A stretch of DNA of 16,936 nt from Clostridiaceae bacterium (GCA_016281115.1 JAEEHZ010000208.1:1-16936), one strand, 5' to 3'. Shown: positions 5,695 to 13,740, counted from the stretch's first letter. A program made the numbers and translations. Notes: generated by a model from the letters alone, not told the origin.

Positions 5695-7662
5695 TTAATT
5701 CTCCCGTTCCTTTCGTTCTTTTCGTTTTCGTATTGCGTTACTCATCTTTTTTATCGCCCACCCCAACAATCTGAACGGCAAAAGAATAACATATACTATC
5801 GCTTTTAAGATAAGCGGTAATATTCCCGTCGCCGCAAGAAGTATTAGGAGCAAAATAAACAATAAATAAGTTAAAAGTAATTTCCACCAACTCGTTGCCT
5901 GTTTCGGCAGCGTTATATCGTTGTAAATGTCGATAGGGCTGTTTACTACGGGTATTACCGTATATACGCCGTCCTTGTTAAAGGTTAATTGAATAATATC
6001 GAAATTAAGGAAAACACTCTCGGACACAACGTAAGTCGATTCGCCGTAGTCCGCGCTGTCGAATAATCCGTTCTTATCCAAATTCTTGCCTGTAAACCGG
6101 TTGTAGCACATTACGGGTAAACACATATAATCCGTTTGAGCAAACCTGAATAACACTACCGTTTCGTTATTGCTTTTCGCAGTATTATAAAACGCCTTAA
6201 ATGCGTTCAGTTCGCTTTCGTTCCCGTTAATAAGCAATGTTCTCGCTATGTCCGCTCTTGCCATATCGTCGTCTGTTACTATCCGAATAGGCGAAATGCC
6301 CTTATAACTGTCGTCGAGTTCTCTGGGGGCAAGCCCAAATAAGCCTGCAAAAAACCTTTGCCAACCACTGCTCGTGTCCGTGTAGTTCAGCATATCGAAA
6401 GTATCGCCAGCGTCAAAGTCCACAAGTTTATGATGGACGTTATTACCCATATACGACACGCTTGTCCGTCCCGAAGAAAGTCCGCTCTCAAACAAGTCCG
6501 CACTTATATTCTTTCCGGGGACGTCGATGCGTCCGTTCTTATACGTTTTCGTATAACTTTCCACATAGTTTTTAATTCTCTCGGACGATAAAACATATTC
6601 GGATATGCTCTTACCTTCGGTAGAGAACAAATAGTTTATCTCGTCGCATCGGGTATTTACCGCGTTAGTATAATTACAGTTATACGCCCAATCGTATTTA
6701 TCATAATGTCCGTTACTACCTACCATTTCCTGATAGCCCGTGTATAGTTGCAGGGCAATATCCGTATTCTCATTTACGTTTACGCCCAGATAGGGGTAAA
6801 GTAGGTCATATACGGAAGAATTCGAAGTTATTACGATAGGCGTCGTTTGGTACTCGTACCACTCGGCTTTTATTTTTTGCAATGCCCCGTAGGTCTCGAA
6901 GAACCTATTAGGCACGGAAAAATATACGCTCGTTAAATCGTGTTTGTGGTCTTTCGCATACTCGCCCGTTCTGTAATATGTACTATGAGTTGAAAGGGTA
7001 ATCGTCTCTAACTCTTTGACTTCCGAGTTAAGAGTACTTTCGGCATCTTCGTCCGAACCGTAACCTTTTGCATAGCCCGTAAATCTAAAACTGCCTGCTA
7101 CGTTATATTCCGTAGCGAGATTGCTACCGTAATTTAATAACTCTATGCCCGAAACGTCATATCGCCGTTCATTACTGTTTACTCTGTCAAAAAAGGTCGT
7201 GCCGTTTATCTCTCGGTCTATTACTTTGAACTTATAAAAAAGGTTTTTGTAATTACTTTCTTCCGCTTTACTTAAATACTTTAACCCGAACTTTTCGTAA
7301 TCCGTGGGGTTTCCGTTATCGTCATAACTTACAGCCATTTGTATAAAGTTAGCGTTTCCCGTATCTAAATTAAGCCCTTTCGGGTTATATACGTAAACAT
7401 AAAGTCCGTAATTATTCCGCATATTAGCGCGGAAGGAATAACAATATTCCACGAAGTTTATTATCTGTATATCTTTACTTTCGGTAAACGGGTATTTTAA
7501 GATATTAAAACCTTCCGAACTTCTTAGATCGTCAAGGACGTTGGTATTGTCAAATGCGTTTCCGCTGTCCGCATTAGCCTGAACGGGAACATTTACCACC
7601 GTTAGCAAGGAAAGCAAAACGAGAAGAAATACTATAATTTTTTTATATAAAATTTTCGTCAT
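5695..7662 (-). CDS. Large surface protein with C-terminal membrane anchor (pIII-like position)
   Basis: A 655-aa exported protein. A signal peptide covers residues 1 to about 29 (ending VPVQA). The body, about 560 residues, is polar, rich in Asn, Tyr and Asp, and lies outside the cell. Two adjacent hydrophobic stretches near 594-620 and 621-637 anchor it, followed by a strongly basic tail (RKRKERKEREN). This overall plan, signal peptide, large ectodomain, C-terminal anchor, directly before the assembly genes, is that of the adsorption/release protein pIII of filamentous phages; the equivalence is inferred from layout, not from sequence similarity. Just before the anchor is a segment with YTVIPVVNSPIDIYND. 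Its ATG overlaps the stop of the 197-aa gene (ATGA) and AAGGAGG lies upstream, which shows coupled translation. I recognise no enzymatic domain. Confidence 0.75.
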   Translation of the reverse strand: MTKILYKKIIVFLLVLLSLLTVVNVPVQANADSGNAFDNTNVLDDLRSSEGFNILKYPFTESKDIQIINFVEYCYSFRANMRNNYGLYVYVYNPKGLNLDTGNANFIQMAVSYDDNGNPTDYEKFGLKYLSKAEESNYKNLFYKFKVIDREINGTTFFDRVNSNERRYDVSGIELLNYGSNLATEYNVAGSFRFTGYAKGYGSDEDAESTLNSEVKELETITLSTHSTYYRTGEYAKDHKHDLTSVYFSVPNRFFETYGALQKIKAEWYEYQTTPIVITSNSSVYDLLYPYLGVNVNENTDIALQLYTGYQEMVGSNGHYDKYDWAYNCNYTNAVNTRCDEINYLFSTEGKSISEYVLSSERIKNYVESYTKTYKNGRIDVPGKNISADLFESGLSSGRTSVSYMGNNVHHKLVDFDAGDTFDMLNYTDTSSGWQRFFAGLFGLAPRELDDSYKGISPIRIVTDDDMARADIARTLLINGNESELNAFKAFYNTAKSNNETVVLFRFAQTDYMCLPVMCYNRFTGKNLDKNGLFDSADYGESTYVVSESVFLNFDIIQLTFNKDGVYTVIPVVNSPIDIYNDITLPKQATSWWKLLLTYLLFILLLILLAATGILPLILKAIVYVILLPFRLLGWAIKKMSNAIRKRKERKEREN

Positions 7663-8252
7663 AATTTCACTTCCTCCTTGTCGAGCGATATGCCCGTTAT
7701 TGTATGCTTAATGGTAAACAATACCGTCACGGACGATTCGCCGTTATACGAACACACTGTAAGGGTAAACATATCCTTAAACTCTTTGTTTGCACAGTCG
7801 CTTATGGTTTTGTCCGGATATACCGCGTTTAAAATATCGTTTATATATCCTTTCGGTTTTAAGATAAAATAATCTTTGCCCGTGATAATATCGAACCCTG
7901 CGGTATAGTCTTCGCCTGTTCCGAAAGAATAAGTATTACCGTCAACCGTAAAATCAAAATTGTTTTCCTTATCATAGTTAGACGTAACTTTTACCGAATA
8001 GTATTTTTCCGTATTTTCCGGCGCGCCGAAAGTGTATTTTACTTTAACGGTAAGCCCCGATTTGGAGCTTACCGTATAACCGTTTGCGGAAGACATTACT
8101 TCCTTATCGTTTATCGTTAAATAAAAAGTCTTTAAATCCTCGTTAAAACCGTTGGTAAATTTATACAAAAACGAACCGCCTAATACTATTACTGCTATTA
8201 CTAAAAGAGCAGTCAAAACGGAAAGTATATTTCCAGAAGATCTCTTTGTCAT
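7659..8252 (-). CDS. Membrane-anchored beta-rich protein of the surface module
   Basis: A 197-aa protein with an N-terminal membrane span at about residues 9-30 (uncleaved signal anchor is likely) and a beta-rich external domain with many Thr, Val, Tyr and Lys residues. It ends in ITGISLDKEEVKL, a stretch that in other proteins begins a Big_2 (bacterial Ig-like) domain, so the protein stops exactly where such a domain would start. It may therefore be a shortened relative of a longer Ig-like protein. GGAGGTG precedes the ATG. It follows the 373-aa gene by 20 nt and overlaps the 655-aa gene by 4 nt, so it is part of the surface-protein operon. Function unknown; structural or adhesive role inferred. 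Confidence 0.7.
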   Translation of the reverse strand: MTKRSSGNILSVLTALLVIAVIVLGGSFLYKFTNGFNEDLKTFYLTINDKEVMSSANGYTVSSKSGLTVKVKYTFGAPENTEKYYSVKVTSNYDKENNFDFTVDGNTYSFGTGEDYTAGFDIITGKDYFILKPKGYINDILNAVYPDKTISDCANKEFKDMFTLTVCSYNGESSVTVLFTIKHTITGISLDKEEVKL

Positions 8253-8272
8253 AATTCACCTCCGAAGCGTTT

Positions 8273-9394
8273 TTAGTTTATTTTTGCAGTTGTATTATTT
8301 AAGTACACGTTCTCTACGCTAACGCGAAAAAAGAAGGGAATTGTCACGGACGCGCCGCTTAATTTATCTCTTACCGTCGCGGTAAAGTAAACATTTTCCA
8401 GCCTTTCGAAGTTTTCAGTTGCTCTGGCGTCATAATCTGTTTCAAAAGTATCCCAATTAAACGTACCGTTATCGTAGAAATTGTCGAGAACGTAATAATA
8501 CAAATGGTATTCGTCCCACTCAACGCCGCCGTTGTTATACTTATACGTGTACTGCGACTGGTTGTCTTCAATATAATACTTACCCATAGTTATAGTTAAG
8601 GTATTACCGCTTATGGTCGCAGTAGCGTATTTATCTATACGGCTCTCAATGCTTTGCAGCGTTACGTTTCGCCAAGTAGAATAACTGTTTTCGTCAGTCA
8701 TCTCGTCACCAAAATATAACTCGCCGTGACCGCCTAAAATAACTTCGTAATCTGTTGCACCTACAACGCCCCAAGTATTTGTAGCACCTATGTTGAACGT
8801 ATAAGAAGCGTTTTTATTCATAGCGTAATACTGCCCGCGTTTAGCCGTTTGGACTAACGTAGCAGTCGTGCCGGTAATATTAAGTCTTTCCGCAAGCCCT
8901 ATAAACGACACCGTGCATGTGGCGGAGAACCCACCTTCTTCCGTAGTAACAGTTATAAGTATCTTGTTATTTAGGAAAGCGTGTCTGCAATTAACGTAAA
9001 ACTTATGACTGTTGTTCGGATCCACACTGCCTTCAAGATAATCTTCCACGGGTTCGTTTTTCAGCGGCGCATCGTCAGCCCAGCGTATATTCCAACTCAC
9101 GTTCTGATTTTCAGCATTTTCGGGATAAACCGTCGCCACTAATGTAACGTGAACGCCGTCTTGCCCACTGCGTTGAGCCTCATAAAGCGACGCCGTTGTA
9201 AACGCCATGGTTTTAGAGAATGCTACTACTTGTCCGTTTTCCGCTATGGTATCGTAATGCTCGGTAGGTGTATTCGTAGTATCGGCAGTATTTCTGTTCG
9301 AGCAAGCAAAAAGCGTGCCGCAAAGAATAGCCGATATTAGTAAAACGGAAACGATAAAAACTAACCACTTATATTTTTTTAATGATTTTTCCAT
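8273..9394 (-). CDS. Ig-like surface lipoprotein, paralogue of the 464-aa protein
   Basis: A 373-aa exported protein. The hydrophobic start at residues 10-30 ends in LFAC with C31 as a possible lipid-attachment cysteine (the -2 Phe is unusual for a lipobox). The stretch of about residues 70-170 is an Ig-like beta domain: VTLVATVYPENAENQNVSW, then a Y-containing strand, then NCRHAF...ILITVTTEEGG...ATCTVSF. The same series occurs in the 464-aa protein (AEISPAKAKDKTVDW...VTCHQAF...IRLTVTS...ASCLIDY), so the two are paralogues. The second half is Tyr/Asn-rich and unrecognised. AAGGAGG precedes the ATG. It lies 12 nt after the 304-aa gene in the same operon. Probable role: surface or virion-tip protein, inferred from position. 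Confidence 0.75.
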   Translation of the reverse strand: MEKSLKKYKWLVFIVSVLLISAILCGTLFACSNRNTADTTNTPTEHYDTIAENGQVVAFSKTMAFTTASLYEAQRSGQDGVHVTLVATVYPENAENQNVSWNIRWADDAPLKNEPVEDYLEGSVDPNNSHKFYVNCRHAFLNNKILITVTTEEGGFSATCTVSFIGLAERLNITGTTATLVQTAKRGQYYAMNKNASYTFNIGATNTWGVVGATDYEVILGGHGELYFGDEMTDENSYSTWRNVTLQSIESRIDKYATATISGNTLTITMGKYYIEDNQSQYTYKYNNGGVEWDEYHLYYYVLDNFYDNGTFNWDTFETDYDARATENFERLENVYFTATVRDKLSGASVTIPFFFRVSVENVYLNNTTAKIN

Positions 9395-9406
9395 AATCTT
9401 GCCTCC

Positions 9407-10321
9407 TTACCAACCGTAGTAATCGTCTTTTCTCTTTTTACAGATAGAGACGATACCGCAGATTATCGCTATTAAAAGAATACCGCCAGCCGTAATGCCT
9501 ATTATTTGCATAAAGGTTAAGCCCGTTTTTTCTTCAATGCTCTTTAATTGCGTGTTTTCTGCGGTAAGGGTGTCAATTTGCGCCTGCAATTCAGCGACTT
9601 CCGCATCGTGAGACGCTTTGGTTACGAATTTAGCCGTATCTATTGTGCCGTCTTCGTTTATGGTTGCCGTTAACTCGTCGATCTTTGCCTGCATTTTACT
9701 TTTAAGCGTTAAGTATTCCTCGTTAGTTCTATACTGCGAAAGATCTATTTCGCCGTCCTGCGTTAAAGTCGCATACGATGCTAACTTTTTAGCAAAATAG
9801 GTGTAGTTTTCGGTAGTCTTATCCTGAACGTAAAATACAAAGTAGAACTGTAACCCCACGTTTTGATCTTTAATATTCGCTAATCCGAAACGGACGAGCG
9901 TTCCGCCTGTCACATCGTAATGACCATTGCCTTGAACGTTGAGATACTGTTTTTCCTGTTCGGTAAATTCTCTAACGTAATCGTCCTCGTGTATAAAATT
10001 CTCGTAATACGCTTGCGGGAAAATGATAACGCCGTAAGTATAATTGTCGGGGGAATAATACCCGTCGTTTATAAAATAGTTAGCAAACAACGCTCTGCCT
10101 ACCGTTTCGTTTTCGCACTTATTAAAACCGGCAAACCACGTGTTATTAAGAGTTTCCTGTGCGGTAGGAACGAAAACGATTTCTTCGTCCGTTACTTCGT
10201 CCGCTTTTGCTGTTTTTACTGATTGCATACCGAACATAAGCCCTAAAAACGTTATGCTCGCTAAAAGAACAGATAAAATGGTAATAAACCACTTGTTTTT
10301 TAATAATTCGTTATTAGTCAT
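9407..10321 (-). CDS. Secreted protein with coiled coil and C-terminal membrane anchor
   Basis: A 304-aa protein. The signal peptide (residues 1-40, ending KTAKA) is followed by an ectodomain of about 170 residues rich in aromatic residues (repeated Tyr/Phe, for example YYENFIHEDDY). A probable coiled coil follows at about 208-266 (for example ELQAQIDTLTAENTQLKSIE), then a membrane span at about 273-293 and a short basic tail, KKRKDDYYGW. The topology matches a type I anchored surface or phage attachment protein. The start of its signal sequence (KNKWFITILSVLLASITFLG) is similar to that of the 373-aa protein (YKWLVFIVSVLLISAILCG), which suggests common descent or one export route. GGAGGTG precedes the ATG; neighbours on both sides are within 20 nt. 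Function unknown. Confidence 0.75.
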   Translation of the reverse strand: MTNNELLKNKWFITILSVLLASITFLGLMFGMQSVKTAKADEVTDEEIVFVPTAQETLNNTWFAGFNKCENETVGRALFANYFINDGYYSPDNYTYGVIIFPQAYYENFIHEDDYVREFTEQEKQYLNVQGNGHYDVTGGTLVRFGLANIKDQNVGLQFYFVFYVQDKTTENYTYFAKKLASYATLTQDGEIDLSQYRTNEEYLTLKSKMQAKIDELTATINEDGTIDTAKFVTKASHDAEVAELQAQIDTLTAENTQLKSIEEKTGLTFMQIIGITAGGILLIAIICGIVSICKKRKDDYYGW

Positions 10322-10337
10322 AATTCACCTCCAAAAA

Positions 10338-11732
10338 TCAATATGCGTGCGTACTGGTCGCTGTAATATCCGCATATAAAACTATATCGCCAACAGTACC
10401 TACGGGAATAACGCCGTTAAAGGGAATTGTCTTGGCACTGTCTAAATACCAACCATTAAACTTATAACTTGCGCTTCCATAGCCACTACCCGAATGATAA
10501 TCTCCGCCGGGGCCGCTACAATAAAAATTAGTTTTAAGATTGCTAATTATTACGCTCTCGCCAGAAGTATAGGTTTCAGGGTAAAAACCACCATCTTGTT
10601 TACTTAAACCGTATTCTGAACCTATTTCGAACAAGGTTTTACCATTATTAGAACCTGCTTTCATATAGGTAATGTTATAAGTTTCCATATCCTCGCTAAA
10701 AACAAGTTCCGTAGTGCCTACGGCTACATTTTGAACCCTTAACTGATTTTGTATCGCCGTCGTATTGATGGTAAACGTGTAGGTCGCTATAACAATCCCG
10801 TTAGTATCAGTAAAATTAAAAATTACGGCATTACTTTTATTGCTGTTAATTGCCGAAATAACGGAATTTGTTTCGTCCGGTGTTAAACCATCGGTAAAGC
10901 CTTTACTTAAAAGGTCAAGACTGAACCCTGTTGCGGTTTTAGTGATAAGCGGTAATTTCGCACTATCCGCTTTAACAGCGTTTAATGCGTTAGTAAATGC
11001 GTCTTTATACGAAACAGTAAGAACGGGCGCGCCTATATCGTCGTCATTTACCGCAACAGTGTAAACGTCTGATTTAAGATAGGTATAATCGACAATAAGC
11101 GGATTTTCGTTATCGAAGTCCGCAAATACTGTACCTCTCTTTGTAGAGTTGTTTACCGTAGGTTCTGTGCCTTCCTGCGATACGGATATTTCCATACCCG
11201 TCAGTTGCTGTTTGTAGTCTATAAGACAAGATGCATTCGCCTCGGGGTTATCCCTTGACGTAACCGTAAGCCTTATTTGTTCGCCAAACGCCTGATGACA
11301 AGTAACCGTAGCCACAAGTGCGCCATCTTCTTTTGGTGTAACCGTTACATAATCGGAAAGTGTTTTATCTGTCGCCCACTCGGAATTGCTATTTACGAAT
11401 TCAAGCGTCCAATCCACCGTTTTGTCCTTTGCTTTCGCAGGGGAGATTTCAGCAGAAATTATTGCTTCTATCGTATCGGGTTTATCGCCTTCACCGAGAG
11501 GCACTGAAAAAGACCTTGCCGCAAACAACATATTGCTGGGCATAGAATGAATTTCCCCGTCATTTAACACTTCGCCTTGCTCGTTAGTTGCAATATCATC
11601 TACCTGCGCGGTGTTATTGACAGCGGGGTGTCTGAAAAACGCCATATATGCGCCACCGCATAACCCGATAACAACGATAACCGCCAAAATAGATAACAAA
11701 ATGCTTAATTTATTATTTTTTGTGTTATACAT
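10338..11732 (-). CDS. Membrane-anchored Ig-like protein with C-terminal InlB-type repeat
   Basis: A 464-aa surface protein. A membrane span at about 10-32 anchors it or serves as signal. Residues of about 85-180 form an Ig-like domain shared with the 373-aa protein (VDWTLEF, LSDYVTVTP, VTCHQAF, IRLTVTSRD, ASCLIDY). The C-terminal part, about 372-458, reads YNITYMKAG...YKFNGWYLDSAKTIPFNG...VGDIVLYADI, the pattern of the Listeria/Bacteroides repeat (InlB B-repeat, Flg_new family), usually found on cell-surface adhesins. It is the first gene of the long minus-strand operon, with AAGGAG before the ATG, and follows directly on an intrinsic terminator, so its expression may depend on read-through or on a promoter I could not identify. 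Probable role: adhesion or receptor binding. Confidence 0.8.
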   Translation of the reverse strand: MYNTKNNKLSILLSILAVIVVIGLCGGAYMAFFRHPAVNNTAQVDDIATNEQGEVLNDGEIHSMPSNMLFAARSFSVPLGEGDKPDTIEAIISAEISPAKAKDKTVDWTLEFVNSNSEWATDKTLSDYVTVTPKEDGALVATVTCHQAFGEQIRLTVTSRDNPEANASCLIDYKQQLTGMEISVSQEGTEPTVNNSTKRGTVFADFDNENPLIVDYTYLKSDVYTVAVNDDDIGAPVLTVSYKDAFTNALNAVKADSAKLPLITKTATGFSLDLLSKGFTDGLTPDETNSVISAINSNKSNAVIFNFTDTNGIVIATYTFTINTTAIQNQLRVQNVAVGTTELVFSEDMETYNITYMKAGSNNGKTLFEIGSEYGLSKQDGGFYPETYTSGESVIISNLKTNFYCSGPGGDYHSGSGYGSASYKFNGWYLDSAKTIPFNGVIPVGTVGDIVLYADITATSTHAY

Positions 11733-11754
11733 AATAATTCTCCTTATAATTTTT

Positions 11755-11803
11755 TAAAAAAACACGGCTCGAATTAGGCTTTTATACCTAAAACAAGCCG
11801 TGT
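11755..11803 (-). terminator. Intrinsic terminator between SSB-like gene and surface operon
   Basis: ACACGGCT (11762-11769) pairs with AGCCGTGT (11796-11803), and TTAGG with CCTAA inside; on the minus strand a run of seven T follows. It would cut most transcripts after the 113-aa gene. Ff phages place a comparable terminator after the abundant small genes and before gene III. Confidence 0.8.
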
Positions 11804-11818
11804 AAACTTGGTTAAAGA

Positions 11819-12160
11819 TTAGTCAAGCAACATAGAAAGTAAAGTCTTATCCGATGACCTTGCAGGTTTAATCGTGCATTCATAAACCTTGCCGTTTTCG
11901 TCAACCGACTTTACGCCGTAAGAGTTGCCCTTGATAACGTTTCCGCCGTCGTCTTTTATTTCAAACGGCTTAACCGTAAGTTCCGCGCTCATTGCGTTTC
12001 CGAATACGATATCCAAAACGACGTATCCGCCTTTATCCGGAGGAACTACGCCCGCTTTCACGTCCTTACCTCTAACGTTCCCTTTGACGAAATACGAGTA
12101 AAACTCTTTTTCGCCCATCTTAAAAGTTTCTCTTTCTACTACGATTTGTTTTTTAGCCAT
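11819..12160 (-). CDS. Small beta-rich protein, possible single-stranded-DNA-binding protein
   Basis: A 113-aa soluble protein without membrane span. It is predicted to be mostly beta strand: ETFKMGEKEFYSYFVKG, KDVKAGVVPPDKGGYVVLDI, and KPFEIKDDGGNVIKGNSYGV, with basic and aromatic residues spread between, and a conserved-looking end KPARSSDKTLLSMLLD. Its size and place, upstream of a terminator and of the surface genes, fit the single-stranded-DNA-binding protein (pV) of filamentous phages, or another abundant early product; this is inference from composition and order, not a domain match. GGGAGG lies 11 nt before the ATG. It follows the 88-aa gene by 22 nt. Confidence 0.6.
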   Translation of the reverse strand: MAKKQIVVERETFKMGEKEFYSYFVKGNVRGKDVKAGVVPPDKGGYVVLDIVFGNAMSAELTVKPFEIKDDGGNVIKGNSYGVKSVDENGKVYECTIKPARSSDKTLLSMLLD

Positions 12161-12182
12161 TTTCTTTTATACCTCCCGTTTT

Positions 12183-12449
12183 TTATTTGGCTTTACCTTT
12201 AATCTTGGAAATTTTCCTTGCTTCTTCCTTGCTCTTACCAGCCTTTATAGCCTCGTGGTACTTATACGCACCGGCGTGATCGGACTGACAGAGAAGATAA
12301 CCGGATCTTAAACCCTGATTATACGAATCAAGTTCCTTGCCTTCGTCCTTACCTCTCATGTGGACTTTGGACTTGCGTTCTGCCGCGTAGCCTTTCGCAC
12401 GCTTAGAAGGCGTCATCCATTTTCTCTCGTTGTTGTTATATTTAGGCAT
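12183..12449 (-). CDS. Small, highly basic hypothetical protein
   Basis: An 88-aa lysine/arginine-rich soluble protein: MPKYNNNERKWMTPSKRAKG at the start, a middle region with YNQGLRSGYLLCQSDHAGAY, and a helical basic end (HEAIKAGKSKEEARKISKIK). The composition suggests binding to nucleic acid, but I recognise no domain. AAGGAG lies 8 nt before the ATG. It is probably cotranscribed with the 113-aa gene, ahead of the terminator at 11755-11803, as a short abundant early transcript. No signal peptide or membrane span, so it is not a coat protein of the Ff kind. Confidence 0.7.
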   Translation of the reverse strand: MPKYNNNERKWMTPSKRAKGYAAERKSKVHMRGKDEGKELDSYNQGLRSGYLLCQSDHAGAYKYHEAIKAGKSKEEARKISKIKGKAK

Positions 12450-12587
12450 ATCCTAAACTCCTTATAATTTATTTACCCGTATAGCCGATAGCGCAGCCTT
12501 TTGATGCCCGTGTTGCCGTTAGCAAAGCGAAAATTGAAATATTAAATTGTAATTTTTGCAACCGTTAACAAGGACTTTAATAAAACA

Positions 12588-12803
12588 CTACGTTTCCTGC
12601 GACTTGTCTTTCGGAAGGTGGCCACCTTTATCTGAATTCAGTCCGCAAGAGAAATAGTCGGTTTTTTGCGCCTTGCTCTTGATTGCGATTTTAGTATAGA
12701 ACACTTTTTTGCCCAAGTGTGAGAGTCTGTCCGTGTACTTTATGACACCTTTACAGCCCCAAATAGTGAACGTAGGGTAAACTAAAAGTGTAATACTTCG
12801 TTT
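12588..12803 (-). pseudogene. Open frame of 71 codons without a start, in frame after the 82-aa gene
   Basis: Directly after the TAA stop of the 82-aa gene, the same frame stays open for 71 codons to a TAG at 12588-12590. The product would contain VYPTFTIWGCKGVIKYTD, then LSHLGKKVFYTKIAIKSK, then KTDYFSCGLNSDKGGHL, which looks protein-like, but no ATG is present; only one GTG and one TTG lie inside, without ribosome sites. It may be a gene that lost its start (VYPTF where MPTF might have been), a read-through extension, or conserved non-coding DNA. A 14-bp perfect palindrome AAGGTGGCCACCTT lies within it (12615-12628). The remaining DNA to the 88-aa gene (12450-12587) holds no gene or convincing promoter. 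Confidence 0.35.
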
Positions 12804-13052
12804 TTAATCAACGTAGGTACGAGTAAACATTGCAGTCTTAATACGCTTGCCGTCGATGTTTTTTCTGTCCGCAAATAACGTTTCATAGACATAATCTCTT
12901 TCGTCATCTCTTGCGTAATAAGTATCTATGCTAATTAAAAAATTGCCGCAAGCGTCTTTATTACGAAGAATTACTCTCTGTTTGACGATATAGTATTCAG
13001 TTCTATATACATTATCCGCGTCTATACAGAAGTCCGGTTTTTGAATAATCAT
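12804..13052 (-). CDS. Hypothetical protein, third gene of the HTH operon
   Basis: An 82-aa soluble protein of unknown function, Tyr- and Asp-rich (for example DTYYARDDERDYVYETLF), with probable beta structure and no signal peptide. Its ATG overlaps the stop of the 104-aa gene (ATGA), and AAGGAGG lies about 10 nt upstream, so translation is coupled. The frame continues open beyond its TAA (see 12588-12803), so the real product may once have been about 154 residues. No family recognised. Confidence 0.6.
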   Translation of the reverse strand: MIIQKPDFCIDADNVYRTEYYIVKQRVILRNKDACGNFLISIDTYYARDDERDYVYETLFADRKNIDGKRIKTAMFTRTYVD

Positions 13053-13363
13053 GCGTCTTTTACCTCCTTGTTGATTTCCGCTAATATGAAGTCATACATT
13101 TTCTTACACAATTTTTTTATGTATTCAATGCAAAACCCCCAATCGTCCGCAACCACTACTTGCGAGTTGTTGTTTACGATAAAAGCCAAATATAAATCAA
13201 ATAATTTCGGCGGCGCATTTTTTATAATGTTTATATAAAATTCCGCCTTTTTAATTACCGAAGATTCAGCAATGGTTTTTGACGCATTGTCAAATTCTTT
13301 TTGACGAGAATAGTAATACCTAATATCTTTCAAATCGTTTCTGATCTCTTCTATCGTTTTCAT
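13049..13363 (-). CDS. Hypothetical helical protein, second gene of the HTH operon
   Basis: A 104-aa soluble, largely helical protein. It starts MKTIEEIRNDLKDIRYYYSR and ends in IKKLCKKMYDFILAEINKEV, with a more hydrophobic centre (FDLYLAFIVNNNSQVVVADDW). No signal peptide, zinc site or catalytic motif is visible. The ATG shares one base with the stop of the upstream HTH gene (TAATG), and the gene overlaps the 82-aa gene by 4 nt, so the three are translated as a coupled set. It may act with the regulator, but the sequence gives no direct hint. Confidence 0.7.
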   Translation of the reverse strand: MKTIEEIRNDLKDIRYYYSRQKEFDNASKTIAESSVIKKAEFYINIIKNAPPKLFDLYLAFIVNNNSQVVVADDWGFCIEYIKKLCKKMYDFILAEINKEVKDA

Positions 13364-13695
13364 TACTTTGCCCTCGGATTTTTACTAAAAGATTTTAAGA
13401 TTGACGTAAGAACGGCGGCATCTTTGTCTGAACAGGTCGTTATTACTTTTTTAAGCGTTTCTTGCTGTTCGATATTTAAATAATGTTTATATAAGTCGAA
13501 CCAATCTTCCATATACACGCCACCGCCCGTACCTTTTTTCGTCGAAACAGGATAAGAGAGTGAAAGTATAAGCAAATCGTTTTTGATAGTGTTTCTGGAC
13601 ACGCCGAATTTATACGATAAGTTATCTATCGTATCAAAACGCTGAACGTTAAGATATTCGATTATATCTTTACGACGTTCCAAAGCACTTTGCAC
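13363..13695 (-). CDS. DeoR-type HTH transcriptional regulator
   Basis: A 110-aa regulator. Residues of about 4-50 form a winged helix of the DeoR/HTH_11 type: ERRKDIIEYLNVQRFDTIDN, LSYKFGVSRNTIKNDLLILS, then the wing STKKGTGGGVYM. The C-terminal half (YKHYLNIEQQETLKKVITTC) is helical and carries no ligand domain, so the protein is a short form compared with full-length DeoR regulators. I choose the GTG at 13695 because AGGAGG lies 9 nt upstream; a TTG at 13701 in the same frame is only 3 nt from that site. It leads a three-gene coupled operon and has a near-perfect palindrome 46-72 nt upstream, so it is probably autoregulated and may set the switch between integrated and active states. Confidence 0.8.
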   Translation of the reverse strand: MQSALERRKDIIEYLNVQRFDTIDNLSYKFGVSRNTIKNDLLILSLSYPVSTKKGTGGGVYMEDWFDLYKHYLNIEQQETLKKVITTCSDKDAAVLTSILKSFSKNPRAK

Positions 13696-13740
13696 TCTCA
13701 AAAACCTCCTTTTTTTCTTCGATGGCTACACTTTATCAAC

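Noticed and set aside
12469..12561. TTG-initiated 30-codon frame before the 88-aa gene
   Set aside because: No ribosome site and no independent support; several frames of this stretch are open, so openness alone means little.
12615..12628. 14-bp perfect palindrome AAGGTGGCCACCTT
   Set aside because: It lies within the start-less open frame, is single-copy in the window, and has no promoter nearby; kept only as a note.
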